From: JBAZCI01 sp041671025
GTDB lineage: Bacteria; Patescibacteriota; Patescibacteriia; UBA10025
NCBI GenBank assembly: GCA_041671025.1
Contig: JBAZCI010000003.1
Coordinates: 1-59,311, forward strand
Reading direction: 5' to 3'
DNA length: 59,311 nt
This document shows positions 1 to 9,200 of this stretch, in pieces (the first letter of the stretch is position 1; every line of letters begins with the position of its first letter). The notes under the pieces were generated by a model. It had not been told where the DNA came from and ran no database searches. It saw only the letters and a program-made list of their open reading frames with translations. Made by a program: the position numbers and the translations under genes.

Positions 1-1
1 G

Positions 2-1771
2 AATGACAAAAAAACGATTCTCATTATTCATGGAACCGGTTCACACGGCCGTAAAGACTGGTACGGATGGTTGGGCGACAAGCTTACTGCTCTGGGTCAC
101 ACGGTTATCGCGCCAAACTTGCCGGAAGCCGACAAGCCCGATCTGGAAAAGTGGCTGAGTACGCTTGAAACGTATGGTGGTCAATTAGACGAACATGCCA
201 TTATTATCGGCCATTCACTGGGAGGTCCTGCAGCTATGCACTTGATTGCCCGGCAGAAGAAAAAAATAGGCAAACTCATATTAATCGCTCCGACGCACAG
301 TTCAATTGACTGGGATGAATATCGGAATCTGCATCCCGAAGACCCTGTTGAGTATCAGAAAAAATTTCATGCGCGAGAGGTTGATTATGCGGGTGTCCAG
401 AAAAAAACCGGACAAATCGTGTACATGTATTCTGATAATGACGTGTACATACCTTCCTCGGTTACCAAGCAGTACAAAAAAGCATTAAAAGGCAGTTTTA
501 GGCTTTTGCCCGGCCGTGATCATTTTACGGTAAGTCACGGAGACGCACATACGTTTCCTGAAGTTTTCACGGAAATTCTGGGAGAAGATCCTTTACCTGT
601 AGGTATTTTTCCGGTTCCTGAAAAAGAGTTACCCGTTGAACTTCCCCGCGTAGAAAAGTATGAGCCGACGGGTACTGGCGAGTCCCCTCTCGCGGCAATG
701 GATGCATGGGTACAGACGACATGTCCCCAGTGCGGAGGTCCCGCACAACGTGAAACGAACACCATGCCTCAGTGGGCCGGATCAAACTGGTATTTTCTCC
801 GGTATTGCGATCCGCATAATGAAAAAAAAATTGCTGATCCGAAAAAATTGGCACACTGGCTGCCCGTTGATGTATATATTGGAGGCGCGGAACATGCGGT
901 GTTGCATTTGCTCTATGCGCGATTCATATACAAGTTTTTATGTGATATTGAAGTCATCCCAAAAACACTGGTAAAAGAAAAGGGCGATGAGCCTTTCAAA
1001 AAACTAAAAAACCAAGGGCTGATTCTTGGCGAAGACGGACAGAAGATGTCCAAGTCCCGTGGGAACGTTGTGAATCCGGATGAGATTATCGGACAATTTG
1101 GGGCTGATACGATGCGGTTGTACGAAATGTTCATGGGGCCGTTTGAAGATCCGAAACCGTGGAGTACAAGGGGAATAATTGGCCTGCGACGGTTTGTAGA
1201 TCGAGTTTATTTGGTGCTTAGTGAGCATATTAATAAAAGAAAAGAGTTTAAGCATTTACCTTCAAGGTCTATCCATAAGACAGTTAAAAAAGTTACAGAG
1301 GATATTGAATCATTTAAATTTAATACTGCCATTTCAGCAATGATGGAATTTGTTAATGGTCGAGATTGGGGTATGAAATTAAACAAGAATGGGAAACTTG
1401 AAGGTGATAGCGCTGATATGGATGCTATCGAAAAATTTATTAAAATTTTATCCCCATTCACTCCTCATTTAGCTGAGCAACTTTGGCAAGATTTATGCTC
1501 ACGCTCAAGTGATCATTTTAAGAAAGAGAGTAGTATTTTTTTGGAAAAATGGCCAAAGTATGACGCAAAGATGATCATTGAAGATACGATGACCGTCGTT
1601 ATTCAGATCAACGGTAAAATTCGTGATGAGATTGAAATGCCCGTTGATACTTCGGAAGCGGAAATAAAGGCAGCTGCATTGGCTCGAGAAAAAGTTCAGA
1701 AATGGCTTGCTGGCAAAGAACCAAAAAAGGTGATATACGTCAAAGGAAAATTGGTGAGCATTGTTGTGTAG
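2..1771 (+). CDS. leuS: Leucyl-tRNA synthetase (5'-partial) with embedded alpha/beta hydrolase domain
   Basis: Leucyl-tRNA synthetase charges tRNA-Leu in the cytoplasm. The gene enters from outside the window and the frame is open from base 2. Counting from there, residues about 3-180 are not synthetase but a small serine hydrolase of the RBBP9/YdeN type: GHSLGG with nucleophile Ser72, SDND at 144-147 and RDHF with His174, so the triad looks complete. From about residue 195 the chain is LeuRS: VPEKELPVELP, a CPQCG knuckle, the NWYFLRY and YIGGAEHAVLHLLY core blocks, KMSKS at 348-352, the helical anticodon-binding region and a C-terminal domain with INGKIRDE. The HIGH half must lie upstream. 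LeuRS identity is very sure. The role of the hydrolase is unknown; a fusion made by misassembly is possible, but the frame is uninterrupted. The stop is one base before the next start. Confidence 0.95.
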   Translation, partial: NDKKTILIIHGTGSHGRKDWYGWLGDKLTALGHTVIAPNLPEADKPDLEKWLSTLETYGGQLDEHAIIIGHSLGGPAAMHLIARQKKKIGKLILIAPTHSSIDWDEYRNLHPEDPVEYQKKFHAREVDYAGVQKKTGQIVYMYSDNDVYIPSSVTKQYKKALKGSFRLLPGRDHFTVSHGDAHTFPEVFTEILGEDPLPVGIFPVPEKELPVELPRVEKYEPTGTGESPLAAMDAWVQTTCPQCGGPAQRETNTMPQWAGSNWYFLRYCDPHNEKKIADPKKLAHWLPVDVYIGGAEHAVLHLLYARFIYKFLCDIEVIPKTLVKEKGDEPFKKLKNQGLILGEDGQKMSKSRGNVVNPDEIIGQFGADTMRLYEMFMGPFEDPKPWSTRGIIGLRRFVDRVYLVLSEHINKRKEFKHLPSRSIHKTVKKVTEDIESFKFNTAISAMMEFVNGRDWGMKLNKNGKLEGDSADMDAIEKFIKILSPFTPHLAEQLWQDLCSRSSDHFKKESSIFLEKWPKYDAKMIIEDTMTVVIQINGKIRDEIEMPVDTSEAEIKAAALAREKVQKWLAGKEPKKVIYVKGKLVSIVV

Positions 1772-1772
1772 T

Positions 1773-2303
1773 ATGATCCCAGCGACCGAGATTCGTTATA
1801 ATTATGATTATGCCAAGCGACTCTACACGGGGTCGCGTGATTTTGGAGATATCTGGCAGGATATCATTAAACATGGTGCGAATTTGGAGTTGGTGTATGA
1901 GCAGGTGTATGAAAAAATCATGAAGGCAATTCCCCAGCTGACCGGGTATGAGTGGGGCGAGGAGTACACCGATCCGTTTATTCCCATATATCTTGTTGAT
2001 GCCGATGAGTCTTTTGCCAGACCGTTCACCGTTTCGGTGGATGAGGATACCTCTATGATGCTGGTCGATGTTCTCCTCCAGTTTGTTCACCTGAATCTGC
2101 GCTACGGGTTTCGTCTGGAGAGTGAACGCGACGGGGCAATCCAGTATATTGCCTCAAAGGTAGCAGAGGCCATGGGTATTGACCTTGAGGAGACATTTGC
2201 CGACCATGCCGATTTTCTTGCAGCAAAGCACGGCGCCGCCTATCGCACGTACGCATGGGATCTCGCCAAACATCCGGCGCGTTATTATTTGGACCAGCAG
2301 TAG
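1773..2303 (+). CDS. Conserved-looking hypothetical protein
   Basis: A 176-residue soluble protein that I do not recognise. The ATG at 1773 lies one base after the leuS stop, so the two genes are probably translated from one message; a TTG at 1761 would overlap leuS and is less likely. The chain is acidic and rich in aromatic residues (RYNYDYAKRLYTGSRDFG near the start), with no signal peptide, membrane segment or Cys pair. Its coding quality matches its neighbours and the opposite frames are clear shadows. No function can be assigned; tight linkage to leuS and tsaC suggests only a general housekeeping setting. Confidence 0.7.
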   Translation: MIPATEIRYNYDYAKRLYTGSRDFGDIWQDIIKHGANLELVYEQVYEKIMKAIPQLTGYEWGEEYTDPFIPIYLVDADESFARPFTVSVDEDTSMMLVDVLLQFVHLNLRYGFRLESERDGAIQYIASKVAEAMGIDLEETFADHADFLAAKHGAAYRTYAWDLAKHPARYYLDQQ

Positions 2304-2341
2304 CGCTTACGCTGTACGATTTCTTCTGGTACTATACAGGT

Positions 2342-2956
2342 ATGGATATTATCAAAATTACTGGCAAGAAAATCGAGTCATTCACTATGCAACGGGTTCT
2401 CAGCGCCCTTCGTACAGGCGGGATGATCGTGTATCCCACTGATACCGCATACGGCCTGGGAGTGGACGCGTTGAATGAGGACGCGATCGGTAAGATTTTT
2501 ATCGTCAAAAAACGCGTTCAAAAAGCCCTGCCCGTTATTGTGGCTAACCTGACCATGCTCAAAACTATTGCTGAAGTGAACCCGTTGGGGTTAAAGCTGG
2601 CAAAGAAGTACTGGCCCGGCCCCCTCACGATTATTTTCAAGAAGAAACCGTCCGTGCCTCTTTCATTGACGCTCGGCATGGATACGATAGGGGTAAAAAT
2701 ACCCAAATCGCCTGTTGCGCTAGAAATTCTCAAAGCATTCGGCAGGCCGCTCACGTCAACGAGTGCAAATATCAGCGGTACCGCAAATAACTATACGGTT
2801 GATGATGTACTGAAACAATTCCGAGACCAGGAATCTCGGCCGGATCTGGTGCTTGATGGCGGGGCGCTCGATGAAATCCCCGTCTCAACGGTGGTTGATA
2901 CAACTAAAGGATCCATTCGTGTCTTGAGAAAGGGTCCGGTGGATATAACTAAATAA
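2342..2956 (+). CDS. tsaC: Threonylcarbamoyl-AMP synthase (Sua5/YciO/YrdC family)
   Basis: Makes threonylcarbamoyl-AMP from threonine, bicarbonate and ATP, the first step of the t6A37 modification of ANN-decoding tRNAs. The family signature is plain: GGMIVYPTDTAYGLGVDA near the N-terminus, KKRVQKALPVIV (a variant of the K-R-P/S-P segment), KKYWPGPLTIIF, then RPLTSTSANISG and a final SIRVLRKGPV strand. At 204 residues it is the short TsaC/YrdC form without the extra Sua5 C-terminal domain. The chosen start, ATG 2342, gives the usual N-terminus; the longer open frame from 2255 overlaps the upstream gene and has no family match. It is followed after eight bases by the MFS gene. Confidence 0.93.
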   Translation: MDIIKITGKKIESFTMQRVLSALRTGGMIVYPTDTAYGLGVDALNEDAIGKIFIVKKRVQKALPVIVANLTMLKTIAEVNPLGLKLAKKYWPGPLTIIFKKKPSVPLSLTLGMDTIGVKIPKSPVALEILKAFGRPLTSTSANISGTANNYTVDDVLKQFRDQESRPDLVLDGGALDEIPVSTVVDTTKGSIRVLRKGPVDITK

Positions 2957-2964
2957 TCATTTTC

Positions 2965-4152
2965 ATGCTTCAGCAGCTGCACGTACATCTTCCTCATTAT
3001 TTTTCGAAGCACGTTTCCCGGAAATTCATTTCGCTGGGATGGTCGGTGGGGTTTATGGATCTGGGCCAGGCTGCGGTGCTCATTTTTGAACCTGTTTTTT
3101 TGTATACGCTTTGGCAGTCGATTGTTCCGGTACTCGTGTTCTATCTTGCTGTATATCTCGTATATCTGTTCGTACTGCCGTTTACCAGTCGGTTGCTCGC
3201 ACGGCTCGGCTTGGAACACTGTATTTTTTACAGTCATATTTTCCTGGTGAGTTATTTCATCTGCCTGTATGCGGGTGCCCAGTTTCCTCTGCTGCTCTTT
3301 ATCGCCCCGCTTCTCCTCGCGGCGCAAAAGATGCTGTATTGGCCCGCTTTTCATATCGACTTTATGCTATTTGCCGATCGGGGTCAGCGAGGACGTGAAG
3401 TAAGTACGCTCCTTGCCATTAGTTCGATCATGTATGTTATCGGTCCGCTTGTCGGCGGCGTAGTGGTAGCCAAACTGGGTTTTGCCGCACTGTTTCTGTT
3501 TGTCAGTGTACTATTTCTCCTCTCGGCAATTCCGTTGCTGCGCATCAAGGAGATTCATCTCATCCAGCATATCCCGTATCGGTCCTTTTTTAGCCGATTG
3601 TTTCACCGCGGGAATAGGGATCAGCTCTATCGGTATCTCGGGTTTGGCGAGGAGCTTATCGTTATGTTTCTCTGGCCGATTTTTATCTATTTGATTATCA
3701 AAGATTTTGCCGTCATCGGTTCAATCGCGGCCGGTGCAACACTGCTCACGACATTAATTGTGCTGGTCATAGGCAAAAAAACCGATTCGCTTGCCCGGAA
3801 ATATGTTTCCCGGTACGGCATTTTCGGATATATGGTTTCCTGGGTGGTACGGGCTGCGGCGACAACCAGCGGATTTGTATTCGGGCTCGATGTGTTGTCG
3901 CGCCTAACCAAAAGCATGCTTTTTGTACCGTTAATGGCTGATATGTATGATAAATCAACTGATGATGAACCTGTTGCCATTGCGATCTTTTTTGAACAGG
4001 CGTTGAGTATCGGCAAAGTACTTGCAGCTGCAGGCGCATTGGTGTGCGTTCTCATTTTTGAAAATCCGTGGCTGCCGATTTTCGCACTCGCCGGGCTGTT
4101 CACGCTTTTGTATTTACGGGGTTCATCGCGAGTTGCGCATGCAAAACCTTAG
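2965..4152 (+). CDS. MFS-like multipass transporter
   Basis: A 395-residue integral membrane protein with about 11-12 hydrophobic segments, separated near residue 200-225 by a charged loop (RSFFSRLFHRGNRDQLYRYL), the six-plus-six pattern of major facilitator proteins. Helix four/five carries SIMYVIGPLVGGVVVAKLG, which resembles the MFS motif-C type Gly/Pro pattern. No substrate can be inferred. The ATG at 2965 follows tsaC by eight bases, and the 3' end overlaps the rsmA start by 14 bases, so tsaC, this gene and rsmA probably share a message. A related 12-helix family cannot be excluded. Confidence 0.75.
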   Translation: MLQQLHVHLPHYFSKHVSRKFISLGWSVGFMDLGQAAVLIFEPVFLYTLWQSIVPVLVFYLAVYLVYLFVLPFTSRLLARLGLEHCIFYSHIFLVSYFICLYAGAQFPLLLFIAPLLLAAQKMLYWPAFHIDFMLFADRGQRGREVSTLLAISSIMYVIGPLVGGVVVAKLGFAALFLFVSVLFLLSAIPLLRIKEIHLIQHIPYRSFFSRLFHRGNRDQLYRYLGFGEELIVMFLWPIFIYLIIKDFAVIGSIAAGATLLTTLIVLVIGKKTDSLARKYVSRYGIFGYMVSWVVRAAATTSGFVFGLDVLSRLTKSMLFVPLMADMYDKSTDDEPVAIAIFFEQALSIGKVLAAAGALVCVLIFENPWLPIFALAGLFTLLYLRGSSRVAHAKP

Positions 4153-4968
4153 GGAACGGACGCAGGCATACGCCGCGCATCTTGGCATGAAGCCGACGAA
4201 ATCGCTTGGCCAGCATTTTTTAGTCAATGAGGCAGTTCTCAAAAAGATTATCGGTACGGCAGGCGATATCAACGGCGTGCCGGTCCTCGAAATCGGGCCG
4301 GGTCTCGGCGTACTGACTGAGCAGCTGGTACAGGCTGGGGCACACATCACTGCAGTTGAACTTGACCGCACTTGTGCGGCTTTTTTACAAAAACAATTTA
4401 GCACGGTACCGGCAGTTCGAGTGGTTCAGGACGATATTTTCCGCTGGTTTTCGCTGAACAGGGAGGAATTATTGAAGGCAAATATCATATTGTTGCTAAT
4501 CTTCCCTATAATATCGCCTCGCATGTGATCAGGCGTTTTCTCGAGGAGCCTCCCCGTCCGCACCGCATTACGGTGCTGGTGCAAAAAGAGGTGGCAGAGC
4601 GCATTGTCGCCGAGCCGGGATCGACGAGCGTGCTGAGCATCATGGCGCAGTCGCAGTCATCTCCAAAACTGGTCGCGACGATACCACCCGGGGATTTTTG
4701 GCCGGCACCGCAGATAGATTCGGCGCTGGTTGCTTTTGAGGATATCACGTGGAAATTCCCTGGGGTCAGTCAGCGGGATTTTTTCCGTATCGTTAAAGTC
4801 GGTTTTAGCGCGCGGAGGAAAAAGTTGGTCAATAATCTTGCCGGCGGCCTGCATCTTGATGTACAAAAGGTTCGTCAGGTGATGTCTTCTGTCCATATTG
4901 GAGAAAATGCCCGTGCGCAGGAATTAACGCTCGAGCAGTGGGCGGAGATAGTTGGCGCGTTGAAATAG
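4139..4968 (+). pseudogene. rsmA: 16S rRNA dimethyladenosine transferase RsmA/KsgA, interrupted by a frameshift
   Basis: RsmA dimethylates two adjacent adenosines near the 3' end of 16S rRNA using S-adenosylmethionine. The first frame, from ATG 4139, gives KPTKSLGQHFLVNEAVLKKI and the SAM-binding LEIGPGLGVLTEQL, then stops at 4528. The catalytic NLPYN block and the C-terminal domain continue in another frame, which ends at 4968. The frames join near 4466-4474: one extra A after GAGGAA would restore E-E-I-I-E-G-K-Y-H-I-V-A-N-L-P-Y-N. Everything else is intact and full length, so this is either a very recent one-base loss or a sequencing error in an otherwise good gene. The start overlaps the transporter gene by 14 bases. 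Confidence 0.9.
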
Positions 4969-4978
4969 TTGCGATTAT

Positions 4979-5284
4979 AGCGCACCTTTTAGGGTGCGAC
5001 CGTTTCAAGTTAGTTCCGCAAGGGTTATAGTCCGCACCCTGGAAAGAGTGCTCTAAATGTTATGATTCTAGCGCACCCCGCTGTGGGTGCGCGTAATTGT
5101 AATACTCGCGAGCGCAGGCACAGCGGCCTGCGCTGGGAGGGTAAAAATATTCTTTTATACCAAGCTTTTAGTCCCGATGAATCTCGAGATCCTGAAATGA
5201 ATTCAGGATGAGGAAGAGAAAGAGCACCCTTTCTAGGGTGCGGGGTTAAAAAAATACTAAGCGCACCCACAGCGGGGTGCGCTT
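4979..5284. repeat. Cluster of REP-like palindromes
   Basis: The roughly 500-base gap after rsmA holds no gene but at least six short GC-rich palindromes in AT-richer spacers: 4981-4998, 5034-5051, 5071-5092, 5111-5134, 5224-5241 and 5261-5282. Most share a GCGCACCC...GGGTGCGC core; the one at 5111 has AGCGCAGGC...GCCTGCGCT. The unit at 5261 is the reverse complement of the unit at 5071, differing at the centre. The stretch 5034-5134 recurs in the same order at 53613-53714. No T-run follows any hairpin, so these are not simple terminators. Confidence 0.85.
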
Positions 5285-5387
5285 AGAGGTTTAAATTATG
5301 GCAAAGGGTGCGATGCCTGAAATATCCACAAAATCTCATTTGTAAAAAAATCCGTTCTTTTTGCAATATTTTAGTTCCCTATACTGT

Positions 5388-5416
5388 TTGACTTTTTTGG
5401 CTTTCTTTGCTATAAT
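5388..5416 (+). promoter_or_regulatory. Sigma-70-type promoter for the envelope gene group
   Basis: TTGACT at 5388-5393 and TATAAT at 5411-5416 are separated by exactly 17 bases. The promoter lies about 50 bases before the GTG start of the calcium-repeat protein gene and after the palindrome cluster. It is the best match to a consensus promoter in the first 20 kb and probably drives the genes from 5469 through at least the giant protein gene. Confidence 0.8.
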
Positions 5417-5468
5417 AGGGTGGTCTTATAGAGGTAGTTTTCAATAAAAAAGAGTCACTTACACTTCT

Positions 5469-6272
5469 GTGGAGCCGCAAACAAAAAATTCTGACGGTCT
5501 CGGCTTTGGACAACGTGAAAGCGGAAATGAAGTAAAACGTCGTAAGGTTGTTTTTGGCGCCGTACTCGCGATCGGTATCGCCTCACTGGTATTCGGGACA
5601 GTGGCATTTTTTCAATTACTCCGGTCACCGTTTGCCGCACCTGAAACAAATACGAATTCATCCGATGCTCTCGCGCAGAGCACGAGCGGTACACTTGAAG
5701 AGTTACGCGTCAAAGACACCGACGAAGATGGATTGAATGACTACGACGAGCTGTATGTGTATCGAACAAGCCCGTATCTGAAGGATTCTGACAGTGACGG
5801 TGCAACCGATGCTGGCGAGATTCAAAATTCAACCGATCCAAATTGTCCCACAGGCGTAGACTGTTTCCAGACGGCAGTTGCCAATACTAATTCTGCTACT
5901 GCGACAAATACTACAGAACAGACTCCCGTTTCGATCGATGCGCTCCGGCAAAGCCTGAGGGATGCAGGTGCTCCCGAGGCGACATTAAACGCGATGTCGG
6001 ATGAAGAACTGCTCCAGATGTACAATGAAATTGTTGCTGAGGATCAAGGGACGGCGACTAATACAAATACGGGGCTTGATTCGGACCTTGCCACCAATAG
6101 CGGTTCACTCGATGCGGTCAATCAGCTACAAAATCTTCAAAATTTGAATGCGGCGGAGATACGGTCGTTTTTAGAGCAGTCAGGCGTGGATAAGGCGACG
6201 CTTGACGCAGTCGATGACGCAACGCTAAAAGCGACATTCGACGAAGCGCTCGCTCAAGAATTGAGTCAATAA
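5469..6272 (+). CDS. Membrane-anchored protein with thrombospondin type 3 (calcium) repeats
   Basis: A 267-residue envelope protein. Residues about 27-52 form one membrane segment after a basic stretch (EVKRRKVVFGAVLAIGIASL), so the rest is probably outside the membrane. Residues about 80-118 carry acidic repeats of thrombospondin type 3/EF-like form, DTDEDGLNDYDELY and DSDSDGATDAGE, expected to bind calcium. Two linkers rich in Asn and Thr follow, and two similar helical repeats (GAPEATLNAMSDEELLQMY and GVDKATLDAVDDATLKATF) occupy the C-terminal half. The start is GTG with no ATG alternative. The giant secreted protein gene begins 13 bases downstream, so the two are likely co-expressed. Its role is unknown; structural or adhesive function is a guess from composition. 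Confidence 0.75.
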   Translation: MEPQTKNSDGLGFGQRESGNEVKRRKVVFGAVLAIGIASLVFGTVAFFQLLRSPFAAPETNTNSSDALAQSTSGTLEELRVKDTDEDGLNDYDELYVYRTSPYLKDSDSDGATDAGEIQNSTDPNCPTGVDCFQTAVANTNSATATNTTEQTPVSIDALRQSLRDAGAPEATLNAMSDEELLQMYNEIVAEDQGTATNTNTGLDSDLATNSGSLDAVNQLQNLQNLNAAEIRSFLEQSGVDKATLDAVDDATLKATFDEALAQELSQ

Positions 6273-6285
6273 CCGATTCTGAAAA

Positions 6286-9200
6286 GTGAACACTGCAGGA
6301 AATAAAAAATTACGACTCCGACTCAAGGCTAAACTTATCCTTGGGATTATCGTGCTTACCGGACTTCTGGTGTGCGGAGGATACGTGCTTCGGCCTACGC
6401 CGGTACATGCTCAGGTTCCCGGATTTTTGGGCAGACTTGTGGCACAGCCGACTATTGTCGTTGCTAATCCGTGGCAGACCCTCAAAGATGCAGTCTGGAA
6501 AGCGCTGAAGACTGCAGGTGATATCGCGTACAAAAATACCTTACGCGCTTTTTTGAATAAGGCGGCGTACGAATCAGCAGTGTATATTGCTTCAGGCGGT
6601 ACGGGACAGCGGCCGTTATTTTATACAAATCCCGGAAAAGCGGTCACCGAGGCCGGAGATGCCGCGGTAGGCGACTTCTTAGATAACGTTTCCAAGCATG
6701 TTTTTGGCAAGAGTCTGTGCGAACCAATCGACATTCAGACAAAAGTACGATTGGATATACTGGCTCGAAATGATAAACCGGATTTGCGGGGACGGTGTCC
6801 GCTCACCAAGATCGGAGAGAATCTGGAAAACAGTTTCAACAAAGCGAAAAGCACTCGTGGCACACTAATTGATTTTTCTTATAATTTTAATCCGGAAGCA
6901 AGCGAATTCGGCGCATTTATCACTCTGCGTGGGCAAATGGTGAATGCTCGTATCGATGCGGAACAGGAAGTGCGGGATAAAAGTCTGCTCGATAAATTTC
7001 AAGCGGTGACGGATAAGGTGAGCGGTTTTGTGAAAACTCCCGCTCCGTTGGTAGAAGCCGGCGTAGTCATTCCCCTGCAGGAATCATTCAAAGGATACAC
7101 GACGCAGACCGGAACGATTGTCGCGGATGCGTTCGGAATTTTTACCAATACACTCGTATCAAAACTGCTTCAGCAGATTTTTATTAAAGGATTCAATCCG
7201 CAGTCCAATCCCGCTGCATTCGCAAGCAATGTGGGAAGCCGAGGAGGAGGTATAGCAGTCGCGCGCAGTATTTTTTCAAAAGTTGCCCAGCCTGACTATG
7301 TTGCCGGGGGTGCTGTCGATATCGTATCAGAACTTTCCAGTTGTCCTCCGGACGAGAATTACAACAATTGCATCATCGATAGCAGGTTTGCGCAGGCCGT
7401 ACAGGAAAAACTGACGCTTCAGGAAGCAATTGACCGCGGACTGATCGACGGCAATAAAACATTCGGATTCACTGCAGACGGGAGCGAGCCTGAGTATCTC
7501 AATGGATATCCGTATCGTTCCCTTGTCATGCTCAGGAAGTACCGGATTGTTCCGGCCGGATGGGAGCTAGCCGCACAATATATTAAGAACTATTCGGGAA
7601 CCAGCTTTTCATTGAAGGAGGTCATGGATCGATTTAACTTTTGTGGGCAGAATGTATGCTCAAATAGCTCAACGACAACATGTACGCTGAATATACGCAC
7701 ATGCGGCGGGACGTTTCCCGGTACGCAATGTGTTGATGACGGTCCGTGCGGAGGAAGCACCTGTTTGCCGGTAAATGATCCGGTATGTCCCGATACGAAT
7801 GGCGATGGATCGAGCGACGGTACATGCACAGAAAAAGTAGACTACTCGCCTTTTTGCGGACTGGTAGATCCTAACTGGGTATTAAAAGCTCCGGAGTTGG
7901 TATGTAAGCGCGAGGGTGCCGGTGAACTTATCCAATCAAAGGATTGGGCAGAAAGTCCGAATGCCTCGACGGTGACCGCAGAGGGCGAGGTTGTACCTAA
8001 AGAACCGCAGGTAATCCGTCGCACTACTTGCGCGGACGAACAAACGTGTATTGTTGAAAATCCTGATGGTACCTGCCAGCGGTATGGATATTGTACTGAA
8101 GAAACGGACGTATGGCGTTTCCAGGGTGAATCGTGCGACGCGCAATATGCGAGCTGTCAAAAATATACCAAGCCTGACGGTACACAGGTCTCGTATCTTC
8201 GGAATACTGTGGAGTACAACAATTGCAGTGCGGATAATGCGAGTTGCAAATGGTACTGTCAGGAGAAAAATTCCAGCGGCCAGTGGCAGTGCGACTACGG
8301 TCTTACTTCCGCGGGTACTCAGAATCGACTTTCCTTTGACCGTGATGCAAGCACCTGTTCCGCATCGGTTGCGGGATGTACGGAATTGATCCGGACTGCT
8401 TCGGGAAGCGGAACGAATCTTCTCTTTGACTCAAGCTTCGAGCTGGGAGATGAGACATCTGCAACGAATCCTACTGAATTTAATAACTGGAATATTGCAA
8501 CAGCAAGCGGCCTCGTGGTGGAAAAAACAGCAAATGACGCCTATTCTGGACAGTACTCCTACCATTTAACAACATCCGGAGGTACGGGTGGTATTTTTGA
8601 AGTATCATCTTCTCCAACCCAAACACCGGAAATTTTACATACGAGCGGTAGATATACTTTAAGTGTCTATGTCAAAGTCGTAAGCGGTCAAATCATACTC
8701 AACTTAAATGGTTCGACGGTTACTCAGGGGATAACAAACGAGTGGCAGCGTCTTTCTGTGACCGGTGAATTAGGCACAGGTACTGCATTTGTTGCCGTCA
8801 TTTCAAGCGGTCCTGCAGAATATTATGTTGATGCTATGCAGCTGGAACGCGGCGGACTTACGGAATACAAAGATTATGGATCGGTGAACAAAGTGTATCT
8901 GAACGGCAGTCGCCGGAGCTGTGATCGTCAGGATATCGGCTGTGCCGTGTACACGCCCGTTACAACGGGTGCAGCTCCCGTCACCGGACAGATTACCGAT
9001 GTTTCCGAATGTGAGGCGGGAAACCCGTTATCGTGCGACCAGTGTCCCGCAACATTTGTCGGATGCAAAGCATTTCGTGAAATGCCGGTAGAACATGTTC
9101 CTCGCCGTCCGGCAAGAGAACCGGTATCAATTGTTCCTACATCAGGAAAGTCGTGCCCTGCTACACAAGTGGGATGCGAAGAGTATACGAATCTTGACGA

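Noticed and set aside
4460..4480. Programmed frameshift in rsmA
   Set aside because: The site GAGGAATTATTGAAGG has no slippery heptamer or clear downstream structure, and RsmA is not known to use recoding.
5025..5270. Minus-strand open frame in the gap after rsmA
   Set aside because: It is made of the palindrome cluster itself, so its residues only reflect the repeats.
4979..5284. CRISPR array
   Set aside because: Units are palindromic, vary in spacing and differ in sequence; there are no even spacers and no cas genes in the window.
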